Source of the DNA: Oscillospiraceae bacterium | GTDB lineage: Bacteria > Bacillota > Clostridia > Oscillospirales > Ruminococcaceae | Direction of reading: 5' to 3' | Assembly (NCBI GenBank): GCA_902766785.1 | Contig: CACXEO010000042.1 | Coordinates: forward strand, 1 to 38,140 | DNA length: 38,140 nt | In this document: positions 31,554 through 38,140 of the stretch, piece by piece | Layout of the letters: each line of letters begins with the position of its first letter | How positions within the stretch are numbered: the stretch's first letter is position 1 | Position numbers and translations under genes: made by a program | Notes under the pieces: model-generated | Told to the model about the DNA's origin: nothing | What the model saw: only the letters and a program-made list of their open reading frames with translations | Database searches by the model: none

Positions 31554-31870
31554 GCACGAATAAAGCGCTTTCCGCGTTGGCGCTGGCTAAGCGGGCAGGG
31601 AAACTGGTCATGGGGTTTGACGCGGTGATGAAATCCGCTCAAAAGGGCGAGACGGTTCTGGTGGTTCTCGCATCCGGCCTTTCCCCCAAAACGGCTAAGG
31701 AGGCCTGGTTTCGCTGTGAGCGTTTGAATGCCGTAGTTTTAACAGCGGATATTTCGCTTGACGAAACCGAATACGTGCTTGGAAAACGCGCCGGTATTTT
31801 TGGCATTACTGATAAAGGGTTCCGGAAGCTGGTTGAAACGGCGGCCGGCGGACCCACCCACACGGATTAA
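31550..31870 (+). CDS. ylxQ: YlxQ, L7Ae/L30e-family RNA-binding protein
   Basis: The 106-residue protein has the L7Ae/L30e fold: LALAKRAGKLVMGFDAVMKS near the start, a strand with VLVVLASGLS, and GKRAGIFGITDKGF near the end. Such proteins bind kink-turn RNA. The position between ylxR and infB is the normal one. It overlaps the ylxR stop (ATGA). Confidence 0.93.
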   Translation: MSTNKALSALALAKRAGKLVMGFDAVMKSAQKGETVLVVLASGLSPKTAKEAWFRCERLNAVVLTADISLDETEYVLGKRAGIFGITDKGFRKLVETAAGGPTHTD

Positions 31871-31891
31871 TGGTTTATGGGAGGATCATCT

Positions 31892-34387
31892 ATGGTAATA
31901 AAGTACAGACTGCACGAGGTGGCAAAGGATTTAAATTTGCAGAACAAGGATGTAATTGATCTGTTGGCAAAATATTCCGATACACCGAAAAAACATATGA
32001 CCGCACTGACGGACGAGGAACTGAATATCGTCTTTGACTACTTTACCCAGAAAAACCAGGTGGAGAGTTTTGACGATTATTTTAAGGATACAACTAAAAC
32101 TGTTGCGGCACAGGAACCTGAAATCAAAGAACCGGAGCCGGCAATCAAAGAAGAGCCCGCTGCCGCAGCGCCCAGGCCGGAGCCGGCAAAACCTGCCCCG
32201 AAACGGTCAAAAGGTGCTCCGAAGCCGCAGCGCCAGGTACAGCAGCGTCCTGCTCCCCAGCACCAGGCGCCTCAGCCCCATAAACCGGCGAAAGACTCAA
32301 AACCGCAGCAGGCCCAGCAGCCTGCGCAGCCGAAACAGCCGGAAGAAAAATTCAATTTCCCGGTTCGTACTCCCAAGACGGATAAACCTAAAGTGGAACA
32401 GCCTAGAAAAGAAATTACTGTCCGCCATGTGGATACCCGTGCGGCTCAGGTGGAGCTTGATAAATATAACGAGCGGTACGAGCAGATTGCCCCTGCCACC
32501 CGGATGAATAATGACAATGTCCGCCGGAAGCAGAAAATTAATCAGAAATCCCAGCAGCGCGGTCGTCCGCAGTCACAGAAACGGGAAACAGAGGCGCAGA
32601 AGCTCCAGCGCCTTGCACTGGAGCGTGCCCGTAAGCAGCAGCTTAAGGTTATGATTCCGGACGAAATTGCTGTTGGCGAACTTGCCGCCAGGCTGAAAGT
32701 CACAGCGGGCGTTGTTATTAAAAACCTGATGCAGCTTGGTGTAATGGCGACGCTTAACGAAGTAATTGATTTTGACACTGCTTCGCTCGTGGCGGAGGAA
32801 TTGGGCGCGAAGGTTGAACATGAGGTTATTGTGACCATAGAAGAACGGTTGATTGACGACAGTGAGGACGATACCGAAAACCTTGAGCCGAGGAGCCCGA
32901 TTGTAGTTGTCATGGGGCATGTCGATCACGGAAAGACCTCTTTGCTTGATAAGATCCGCCACGCAAATGTCACCGCAACTGAGGCGGGCGGTATTACCCA
33001 GCATATAGGCGCTTACCAGGTCAAAGTGAACGACCAGATCGTTACCTTTTTAGACACCCCGGGGCATGAGGCGTTTACTTCTATGCGTGCCCGCGGCGCG
33101 TCGGTTACAGACGTTGCTATCCTTGTAGTCGCAGCGGACGACGGTATTATGCCGCAGACGGTAGAGGCGATCAACCATGCCAAAGCTGCCGGCGTTGCGA
33201 TTATCGTCGCTATCAATAAAATTGATAAGGAAAGCGCAAACCCAGATCGCGTCCTTCAGGAGCTCACCGAGTATGAGCTTGTCCCCGAACAGTGGGGCGG
33301 CGATACCGTCTGCTGCCCGGTTTCTGCGCTGACTGGCGAGGGGATTGACAACCTGCTTGAAATGGTCTGCCTGGTTTCCGACATGCGGGAACTCAAGGCA
33401 AACCCCAACCGCCCGGCGAAAGGTACCGTTATCGAGGCACGGCTTGACAAAGGACGCGGCCCTGTGGCCACCCTTTTAGTTCAGAATGGTACGCTTCATA
33501 CGGGGGATATTATTATTGCCGGCACTACGGTCGGCCGTGTCCGCGTTATGACAAATGACCGCGGGCAGGAGGTAAAGGAAGCGGGTCCGTCCACGCCGGT
33601 GGAAATTACCGGGCTTGATGAAGTGCCGTCCGCAGGCGACGTTGTCAATGCCGTTGCGGATGAGCGCCTTGCGAGAACCCTTGTGGAGCAGCGTAAACAT
33701 GATATCAAGGAAAAGGAATTCCAGAGCTACCAGAAAGTCACGCTGGATAACCTGTTCAGTCAAATTGAGCAGGGAGAAATGAAAGAGCTGGCAATTGTCG
33801 TTAAGGCGGACGTCCAGGGTTCTGCGGAAGCGGTAAAGCAGTCGCTTGAAAAGCTTTCAAACGATGAGGTCCGCGTCCGGGTTATCCACGCCGGTGTCGG
33901 CGCTGTTTCTAAATCCGACGTCATGCTTGCAAACGCTTCTAATGCCATCATTATCGGTTTTAACGTCCGCCCTGACCCGGTAGCCCGGAACAGCGCGGAG
34001 GAAGAGAATGTGGAAATCCGCAGTTACCGGATTATCTATGACGCGATTGACGACGTTACCCAGGCGATGAAGGGTATGCTGGCCCCCAAATACCGTGATG
34101 TGGACCAGGGCCGTGTTGAAGTCCGTCAGGTTTATAGAATTTCCAGCGTCGGCACTGTTGCAGGCTGTTATGTCACCGAGGGCAAGGTCAGCCGTTCCGC
34201 GATGATCCGCGTCGTTCGCGACGGTATCGTCATCGCGGAAGATAAAATCGACTCCCTCAAGCGTTTTAAGGACGATGTAAAAGAGGTTGCTCAGGGTTAC
34301 GAATGCGGCATTGGGCTGGATAAGTTTAACGATGTTAAGGAAGGCGATATTTTCGAAGCGTATATCGTAGAGGAATACCGCGATTAA
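31892..34387 (+). CDS. infB: Translation initiation factor IF-2
   Basis: This 831-residue GTPase has an IF2-N domain at the start ([20 protein letters not shown]), then a low-complexity region rich in Pro, Ala, Lys and Gln (about 65-220). A second IF2-N domain follows ([21 protein letters not shown]), then the G domain with [16 protein letters not shown] and NKID, and the C-terminal domains that bind fMet-tRNA. It brings initiator tRNA to the 30S subunit. The ATG at 31892 was chosen because GGGAGGA precedes it at ideal spacing; an in-frame ATG at 31877 overlaps that site. Confidence 0.97.
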   Translation: MVIKYRLHEVAKDLNLQNKDVIDLLAKYSDTPKKHMTALTDEELNIVFDYFTQKNQVESFDDYFKDTTKTVAAQEPEIKEPEPAIKEEPAAAAPRPEPAKPAPKRSKGAPKPQRQVQQRPAPQHQAPQPHKPAKDSKPQQAQQPAQPKQPEEKFNFPVRTPKTDKPKVEQPRKEITVRHVDTRAAQVELDKYNERYEQIAPATRMNNDNVRRKQKINQKSQQRGRPQSQKRETEAQKLQRLALERARKQQLKVMIPDEIAVGELAARLKVTAGVVIKNLMQLGVMATLNEVIDFDTASLVAEELGAKVEHEVIVTIEERLIDDSEDDTENLEPRSPIVVVMGHVDHGKTSLLDKIRHANVTATEAGGITQHIGAYQVKVNDQIVTFLDTPGHEAFTSMRARGASVTDVAILVVAADDGIMPQTVEAINHAKAAGVAIIVAINKIDKESANPDRVLQELTEYELVPEQWGGDTVCCPVSALTGEGIDNLLEMVCLVSDMRELKANPNRPAKGTVIEARLDKGRGPVATLLVQNGTLHTGDIIIAGTTVGRVRVMTNDRGQEVKEAGPSTPVEITGLDEVPSAGDVVNAVADERLARTLVEQRKHDIKEKEFQSYQKVTLDNLFSQIEQGEMKELAIVVKADVQGSAEAVKQSLEKLSNDEVRVRVIHAGVGAVSKSDVMLANASNAIIIGFNVRPDPVARNSAEEENVEIRSYRIIYDAIDDVTQAMKGMLAPKYRDVDQGRVEVRQVYRISSVGTVAGCYVTEGKVSRSAMIRVVRDGIVIAEDKIDSLKRFKDDVKEVAQGYECGIGLDKFNDVKEGDIFEAYIVEEYRD

Positions 34388-34439
34388 TCAGGGTCAGCCT
34401 GCAGGTTGAGGCGGCTGGCAGAAAAGAAAGGTGGTCGCT

Positions 34440-34781
34440 ATGGCAGGTTACCGAATCGGGCGGTTGTCCGAGGATATGAAACGGGAACTCAGCGCTGTGA
34501 TGCGGGAGCTCAAGGATCCCCGCATCCACGGGATGCTCAGCATTGTAAAGCTTGAGCTCTCAAACGATCTTTCCCACTGTAAGGTGTATATCAGCGCCAT
34601 GGAGGGAATGGAAACGGCAAAAGAAGCGGTTGAGGGGCTTAAATCCGCTTCCGGTTTTATCAAGAAAGAGATTTGCGCCCGCATTAAAATGCGGCGTTGC
34701 CCGGATCTCCACTTTGTTGCGGATGATTCGATTGAGCACAGCGCACAGCTTAGTAAAATGATCGACGAGCTGAACCGGTAA
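34440..34781 (+). CDS. rbfA: Ribosome-binding factor A
   Basis: The 113-residue protein has the single KH-like RbfA fold: YRIGRLSEDMKRELSAVMRE, LKDPRIHGMLSIVKLELSND and YISAMEGMETAKEAVEGLKS, ending in LHFVADDSIEHS. It helps mature the 5' end of 16S rRNA in the 30S subunit, especially at low temperature. The ATG at 34440 follows GAAAGGTGG. Confidence 0.95.
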   Translation: MAGYRIGRLSEDMKRELSAVMRELKDPRIHGMLSIVKLELSNDLSHCKVYISAMEGMETAKEAVEGLKSASGFIKKEICARIKMRRCPDLHFVADDSIEHSAQLSKMIDELNR

Positions 34782-34809
34782 ATGGCTCGGCCACGAAGGA
34801 GAGTTTAAC

Positions 34810-35748
34810 ATGGAGATTTCCGCGGCCGCCGCTGCAAAGCGGATAGAGAGTGCCGGCCGGGTATTGATTCTTTCACATCACAACCCGGACGGGGACACCT
34901 TGGGTTCGGCATTTGGGCTGCAAAGGGCGCTTGACTGGCTTGGAAAAGATTCGGCAGTTCTGTGTTCCGACCCTTTTCCTGCAAAGTTTGCCTATTTCAC
35001 AGAAATTCGGGAACTCAATTTTGAGCCGGATTTGATTGTAGCCGTGGATATAGCTGACGTCCAGCTGTTTGGGAAAAAGCTTCACCCCTATGTTGGGCGG
35101 GTTGATCTGTGTATCGACCATCATGTGTCCAACACCCGCTATGCAAAGGAGCTCTGCCTGAGTGTAGAAGCGGCGGCGACGGCTGAAATTATGGTGGAAA
35201 TTATAAAAGAGATGGGGGTGCCCCTATCCTCCGAAATTGCCGCCCCGCTTTATACCGGTATTGCAACCGACACAGGGTGTTTCAAATTTTCCAACACAAC
35301 AGGGAATACCCATAGGGTTGCTGCTGAATTGATTGACTGCGGTGCGGATTACAATACCATTAACCGCTTGATGTTCGACACCAAGACCCGCGCCCGGGTC
35401 CGGGTGGAGCAGGCCGCGCTCAGTTCAATGGAGTTTTTCCTTGAGGACCAGTGCGCCATGATTGTGATTCCTAGGAGGCTGGTGGAGGAAACCAGGGTGG
35501 ATGAAAGCGACCTGGACGGCGTTTCCGCAATGCCCCGCCAAATTGAAGGGGTGACGGTGGGAGTGACCCTCCGGGAACGGAATGGTTTTTACAAAGTATC
35601 TGTCCGGACGGTGGAGCCGGTCAACGCCTTTGCAATCTGCGCAGAGCTTGGCGGCGGCGGTCATGCCAGGGCGGCGGGCTGTACCCTGGACGGGTCCCTG
35701 GATGAAGTGAAAAAACAAATTTTAGATGTGGTGAAACGGTACCTATGA
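34810..35748 (+). CDS. nrnA: DHH-DHHA1 phosphoesterase (NrnA-like nano-RNase/pAp phosphatase)
   Basis: The 312-residue protein has the DHH domain motifs SHHNPDGDTLGS (about 22-33), VAVDIAD, CIDHHVSNT (about 106-114) and GIATDTGCFKF, and a C-terminal DHHA1 domain with ELGGGGHARAAGCT (about 275-288). NrnA proteins degrade oligoribonucleotides and dephosphorylate pAp; some members of the family hydrolyse c-di-AMP or pApA. It sits between rbfA and truB as in many Firmicutes. GAAGGAG precedes the ATG, and it overlaps truB by four bases. Confidence 0.92.
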   Translation: MEISAAAAAKRIESAGRVLILSHHNPDGDTLGSAFGLQRALDWLGKDSAVLCSDPFPAKFAYFTEIRELNFEPDLIVAVDIADVQLFGKKLHPYVGRVDLCIDHHVSNTRYAKELCLSVEAAATAEIMVEIIKEMGVPLSSEIAAPLYTGIATDTGCFKFSNTTGNTHRVAAELIDCGADYNTINRLMFDTKTRARVRVEQAALSSMEFFLEDQCAMIVIPRRLVEETRVDESDLDGVSAMPRQIEGVTVGVTLRERNGFYKVSVRTVEPVNAFAICAELGGGGHARAAGCTLDGSLDEVKKQILDVVKRYL

Positions 35749-36632
35749 ATGGAATTCTCTGTGTGAATAAGCCGGAGGGATTTACTTCATTTGATGTGAT
35801 TGCCAAGATGAGGGGGATTACCGGCGTACGGAAGATGGGACATGCCGGTACTCTTGACCCGATGGCGACAGGGGTTCTTCCCCTTTTGCTGGGAAGGGCT
35901 ACCAAGGTTTGTGATATCTTGCCAGATGAAACCAAACGGTATACCGCAGGCTTTCGTTTCGGCCTGACGACCGATACGCAGGATATTACCGGCATGGTGC
36001 TTTCAGAATCCGGCAAAGTGGTAAGAAAGGAAACGCTGTGCGGTATCCTCTCGGATTTTGAAGGGGATATAAAACAGGTTCCGCCAATGTATTCCGCCGT
36101 TCAGGTCAATGGGCAGCGGCTGTATGACCTTGCCCGGCAGGGCCGTGAGGTGGAGCGGGAGCCGCGTTTGATCCATGTCTTTGGGCTTGAGCTTTTGAAT
36201 TATGATGAGGAGAGCAGGAGCGGCCTTTTAGACGTTCGCTGTTCTAAGGGAACTTATATCCGCACGTTGATCCATGATCTTGGGCAGAGGCTCGGAACGG
36301 GGGGAATCCTCACCTCGCTGGTCCGTACTGAATCGTCCGGTTTTACGCTGGAACAGTGTATCACACTGGAGGAGGCACAGTGGCTCGCTTCGGCGGGGAC
36401 GATCGGCGAGCGGCTGATTCCCGTTGAAACCGTTTTTCAAAACTGCCCTGTGATACGGTTGAGCGCTGTTCAGAAAAGGATGTTTTTAAACGGCGTCCGT
36501 TTGGATTTAAACAGGATGAAACACCATGCCGAACCGGGGCTGCATTCGGTTTATGGGCCGGAGGGGGATTTCCTTGGCGTAGCCCGTCCGGATTTTGAGA
36601 AGATGGAACTTAGGGTTGTTTCCTTTTTTTGA
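35745..36632 (+). CDS. truB: tRNA pseudouridine(55) synthase TruB
   Basis: The 295-residue enzyme starts with GILCVNKPEGFTSFDVIAKM. It has the catalytic Asp in KMGHAGTLDPMATGVLPLLL (about 32-51), then KRYTAGFRFGLTTDTQD and the PPMYSAVQVNGQRLYDLAR segment. It makes pseudouridine 55 in the T-loop of tRNAs. It is coupled to nrnA by an ATGA overlap and followed after 23 bp by ribF. Confidence 0.96.
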   Translation: MNGILCVNKPEGFTSFDVIAKMRGITGVRKMGHAGTLDPMATGVLPLLLGRATKVCDILPDETKRYTAGFRFGLTTDTQDITGMVLSESGKVVRKETLCGILSDFEGDIKQVPPMYSAVQVNGQRLYDLARQGREVEREPRLIHVFGLELLNYDEESRSGLLDVRCSKGTYIRTLIHDLGQRLGTGGILTSLVRTESSGFTLEQCITLEEAQWLASAGTIGERLIPVETVFQNCPVIRLSAVQKRMFLNGVRLDLNRMKHHAEPGLHSVYGPEGDFLGVARPDFEKMELRVVSFF

Positions 36633-36655
36633 ACTTGGAATAGGAGGGGAAAGCG

Positions 36656-37567
36656 TTGTTTGTATCTGATAAACTCACCGGGATAAAAGCCGAAACAGCG
36701 GTTGCCCTTGGGTTCTTTGATGGTGTACATAGAGGCCACCGCGCTGTCATCGGCAGGGCGGTGGAAGAAAAGAAAAACGGACTGCTCCCCACCGTCCTCA
36801 CTTTTACGACCGAACGCATCCAGCCTGCCCGCAAGCGCGGGATGAAAAAAATCCTGACGGAGCGGCTGTTTCTCGAAACCATGCAGGAAATTGGCGTTGA
36901 AATTGTGGAAACGCCTCCATTTGAAGAAATTATGAACCTGACCCCGCGCGAATTTGTAGAAAAAGTGCTTTGTGGCTATTTGAAGGCAAAGGCAGTTGTC
37001 TGCGGCCGCGATTTCCGGTTTGGGAAAGGTGCTTCAGGCGACCTGTCCCTGCTGCGGGAACTTTGCGGGGAGTACGGTATCCGGCTGGAAGCGGTGGATC
37101 CTCTTTTGGACGGCGGAAAACCGATTAGCTCAACCAGAATCCGCCAGTGCCTGGCTGACGGTGCCATTGAAACCGCCAACTGGCTTTTGGGGTATCGTTA
37201 CTCCTTTGATTTTGAAGTTGCCCATGGAAATGAGCTCGGCAGGACGATTGGGATTCCCACAATTAACCAGATTTTTCCGGAACAGTACCTGGTGCCCCGC
37301 TTTGGTGTTTATGCTTCTTATACCGATCTGGACGGCGGACGCTACAAGTCGATCACCAATGTAGGGGTAAAGCCGACGATTAAGGGAAATCGGCTCCCGC
37401 TGGCTGAAACCCATATCATGGGGGTGGATGACCATCTGTATGGCCAGAACATCAAGGTAAGCTTGGCTAAATTTATCCGGCCTGAGAAAAAATTTGCCAG
37501 TTTTGAAGAGCTGACCGCGGAAATCCGGGCAAACATTGACCTGATCAGAAACGGCTTGATCGATTGA
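36656..37567 (+). CDS. ribF: Bifunctional riboflavin kinase/FAD synthetase RibF
   Basis: The 303-residue protein has an N-terminal FAD synthetase half with ALGFFDGVHRGHRAVI (about 18-33), the VCGRDFRFGKGASGD loop (about 117-131) and ISSTRIRQCL. The C-terminal riboflavin kinase half has GRTIGIPTINQIFPEQ, FGVYAS and NVGVKPTIKG. It converts riboflavin to FMN and FAD. The start is TTG at 36656, supported by AGGAGGGGA directly upstream. It is the last gene of the operon. Confidence 0.95.
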   Translation: MFVSDKLTGIKAETAVALGFFDGVHRGHRAVIGRAVEEKKNGLLPTVLTFTTERIQPARKRGMKKILTERLFLETMQEIGVEIVETPPFEEIMNLTPREFVEKVLCGYLKAKAVVCGRDFRFGKGASGDLSLLRELCGEYGIRLEAVDPLLDGGKPISSTRIRQCLADGAIETANWLLGYRYSFDFEVAHGNELGRTIGIPTINQIFPEQYLVPRFGVYASYTDLDGGRYKSITNVGVKPTIKGNRLPLAETHIMGVDDHLYGQNIKVSLAKFIRPEKKFASFEELTAEIRANIDLIRNGLID

Positions 37568-37593
37568 CAGGACAGACGGTTGGATGGTATAAT
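37564..37593 (+). promoter_or_regulatory. Consensus promoter of the tRNA-Leu gene
   Basis: A perfect TTGACA (37564-37569) and a perfect TATAAT (37588-37593) are 18 bp apart. The -35 overlaps the ribF stop codon. Confidence 0.85.
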
Positions 37594-37629
37594 AGTTTTC
37601 GTCGCAAAAGCTGCCGTCGGCAGCGTTAT

Positions 37630-37713
37630 GCGGGTATGGCGGAATTGGCAGACGCGCCAGACTTAGGATCTGGTGTCCCCGACGTGCAGGTTCAAGTCCT
37701 GTTACCCGCACCA
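37630..37713 (+). tRNA. tRNA-Leu (anticodon UAG), CCA encoded
   Basis: The acceptor arms GCGGGTA (37630-37636) and TACCCGC (37703-37709) pair perfectly and are followed by A and an encoded CCA. The anticodon loop CTTAGGA between CCAGA and TCTGG gives UAG. A long variable arm (GTCCCCGACG) shows the class II type expected of leucine, and the T-loop GGTTCAAGTCC is standard. Confidence 0.96.
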
Positions 37714-37748
37714 CCTTAAGACGTCACTTTTGATACAAAGCGACGTGA

Positions 37749-37780
37749 GAAAAACCTCCGATTCTTCGGGGGTTTTTCTT
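37749..37780 (+). terminator. Terminator after tRNA-Leu
   Basis: A 13-base arm (37749-37761) pairs with 37766-37778 around a TTCT loop, with one G-U pair, and is followed by TT. A smaller imperfect hairpin lies just before it (about 37720-37746). Confidence 0.85.
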
Positions 37781-37785
37781 TATCC

Positions 37786-37995
37786 ATGCACCAATTTTAA
37801 CCTTCAGGGCAGTATTTCAGCTCTTGAAATTCATAAAATTCTGATCGATTAAGCACTTTTAAAATCATCGTTTGCACCATTTTTTATCACTTCAAGTGAA
37901 AAACTGGTGCATTAAAGCATAAGCAGCACGGCTTTTTTCTGAATGTGGGAATAATAAGCATAAGCTACACGGCTTTCAGTCAATGCACCAATTTT
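37786..37995. repeat. Cluster of short direct and inverted repeats beyond tRNA-Leu
   Basis: ATGCACCAATTTT occurs at 37786-37798 and again at 37983-37995. A related TGCACCATTTTTTATCAC starts at 37872 and is followed by its inverted partner, ending near 37912, to make a long imperfect hairpin. AGCATAAGC(A/T)(G/A)CACGGCTTT occurs at 37916-37935 and 37957-37976. No gene is present. The pattern suggests a recombination or regulatory site, but no known element is recognised. Confidence 0.65.
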
Positions 37996-38058
37996 TTGAT
38001 TTTCGGCAGAAAAAAGAGCGGTCATTGCTGGCCGCCCAATCTGTTATCCGCGTAAGCC

Positions 38059-38140
38059 TTAAGGCTGGATAGCGACTTCGATTTTTGAATTATCCTTAAA
38101 TTCGAAAGTCAACGTATCCGGCTTCACAACTACGCATTCT
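38059..38140 (-). CDS. C-terminal end of a truncated minus-strand gene, possibly a recombinase
   Basis: From the right edge, a minus-strand frame reads ECVVVKPDTLTFEFKDNSKI then EVAIQP and a stop at 38059-38061. The F-x-F-K-x-x-x-x-I-E-V ending resembles the tail of serine recombinases of integrated elements, but this rests on very few residues. The gene body lies outside the window. Confidence 0.4.
   Translation of the reverse strand, partial: ECVVVKPDTLTFEFKDNSKIEVAIQP

Noticed and set aside
37130-37714. A 194-residue minus-strand frame over ribF and tRNA-Leu
   Set aside because: Its N-terminus (VTGLEPARRGHQILSLARLP) is the antisense reading of a tRNA-Leu gene, a well-known false protein; the rest is antisense to ribF.
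1-38140. CRISPR arrays
   Set aside because: Because of the CARF-nuclease I looked for regularly spaced 24-40 bp repeats; none were seen. The short repeats at 37786-37995 are unevenly spaced and imperfect.

Overview
This window reads as chromosomal DNA of a spore-forming, low- to medium-GC Clostridia, most likely an Oscillospiraceae/Ruminococcaceae relative. The evidence is an uninterrupted pro-sigK and a spoVT, a BceRS-BceAB type peptide-resistance module, a glycine and a guanine riboswitch, the rimP-nusA-ylxR-ylxQ-infB-rbfA-nrnA-truB-ribF order typical of Firmicutes, and xylan/fucoside-active enzymes usual in gut anaerobes. Placement below class level is inference.

Layout. 1-440: remnants, including the last residues of a truncated upstream gene and an AraC-type C-terminal fragment. 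473-1608: nitroreductase and Nudix pair with a strong terminator. 1744-3082: a 46-residue orphan gene converging on a Card1-like CARF-nuclease (DUF1887 type) with no CRISPR or cas gene in the window. 3296-7027: a metal-dependent hydrolase and two MATE exporters. 7497-10915: a tightly coupled run of LarA-type nickel racemase, glycerate kinase, YwbE, ArsC/Spx-like protein and GNAT acetyltransferase. 11077-12975: an AT-rich island with a MaoC-like hydratase and an ACT-ACT-metallo-beta-lactamase fusion. 13249-15018: glycine riboswitch and AGCS symporter.

15051-20688 (minus strand): sigK, then a BceRS-BceAB module with a recognisable BceR-type operator and an extra 40-residue membrane peptide. 20978-22620: guanine-riboswitch-controlled purine permease. 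22827-28829: GH120 beta-xylosidase, a small unknown protein, a GH29-type fucosidase and a GH43 beta-xylosidase, all without signal peptides, so probably cytoplasmic processing of imported xylo- and fuco-oligosaccharides. 28986-37567: spoVT followed by the translation/transcription operon rimP to ribF. 37630-37713: tRNA-Leu(UAG), followed by a repeat-rich non-coding stretch and the C-terminal end of a truncated minus-strand gene, possibly the edge of an integrated element.

The least explained parts are the stand-alone CARF-nuclease, the MaoC/ACT-ACT-MBL island, the LarA-glycerate kinase pair with its roughly 440-nt leader, the small membrane protein of the Bce locus, and the repeats beyond tRNA-Leu. 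All functional calls rest on motifs read by eye; no database search was possible.
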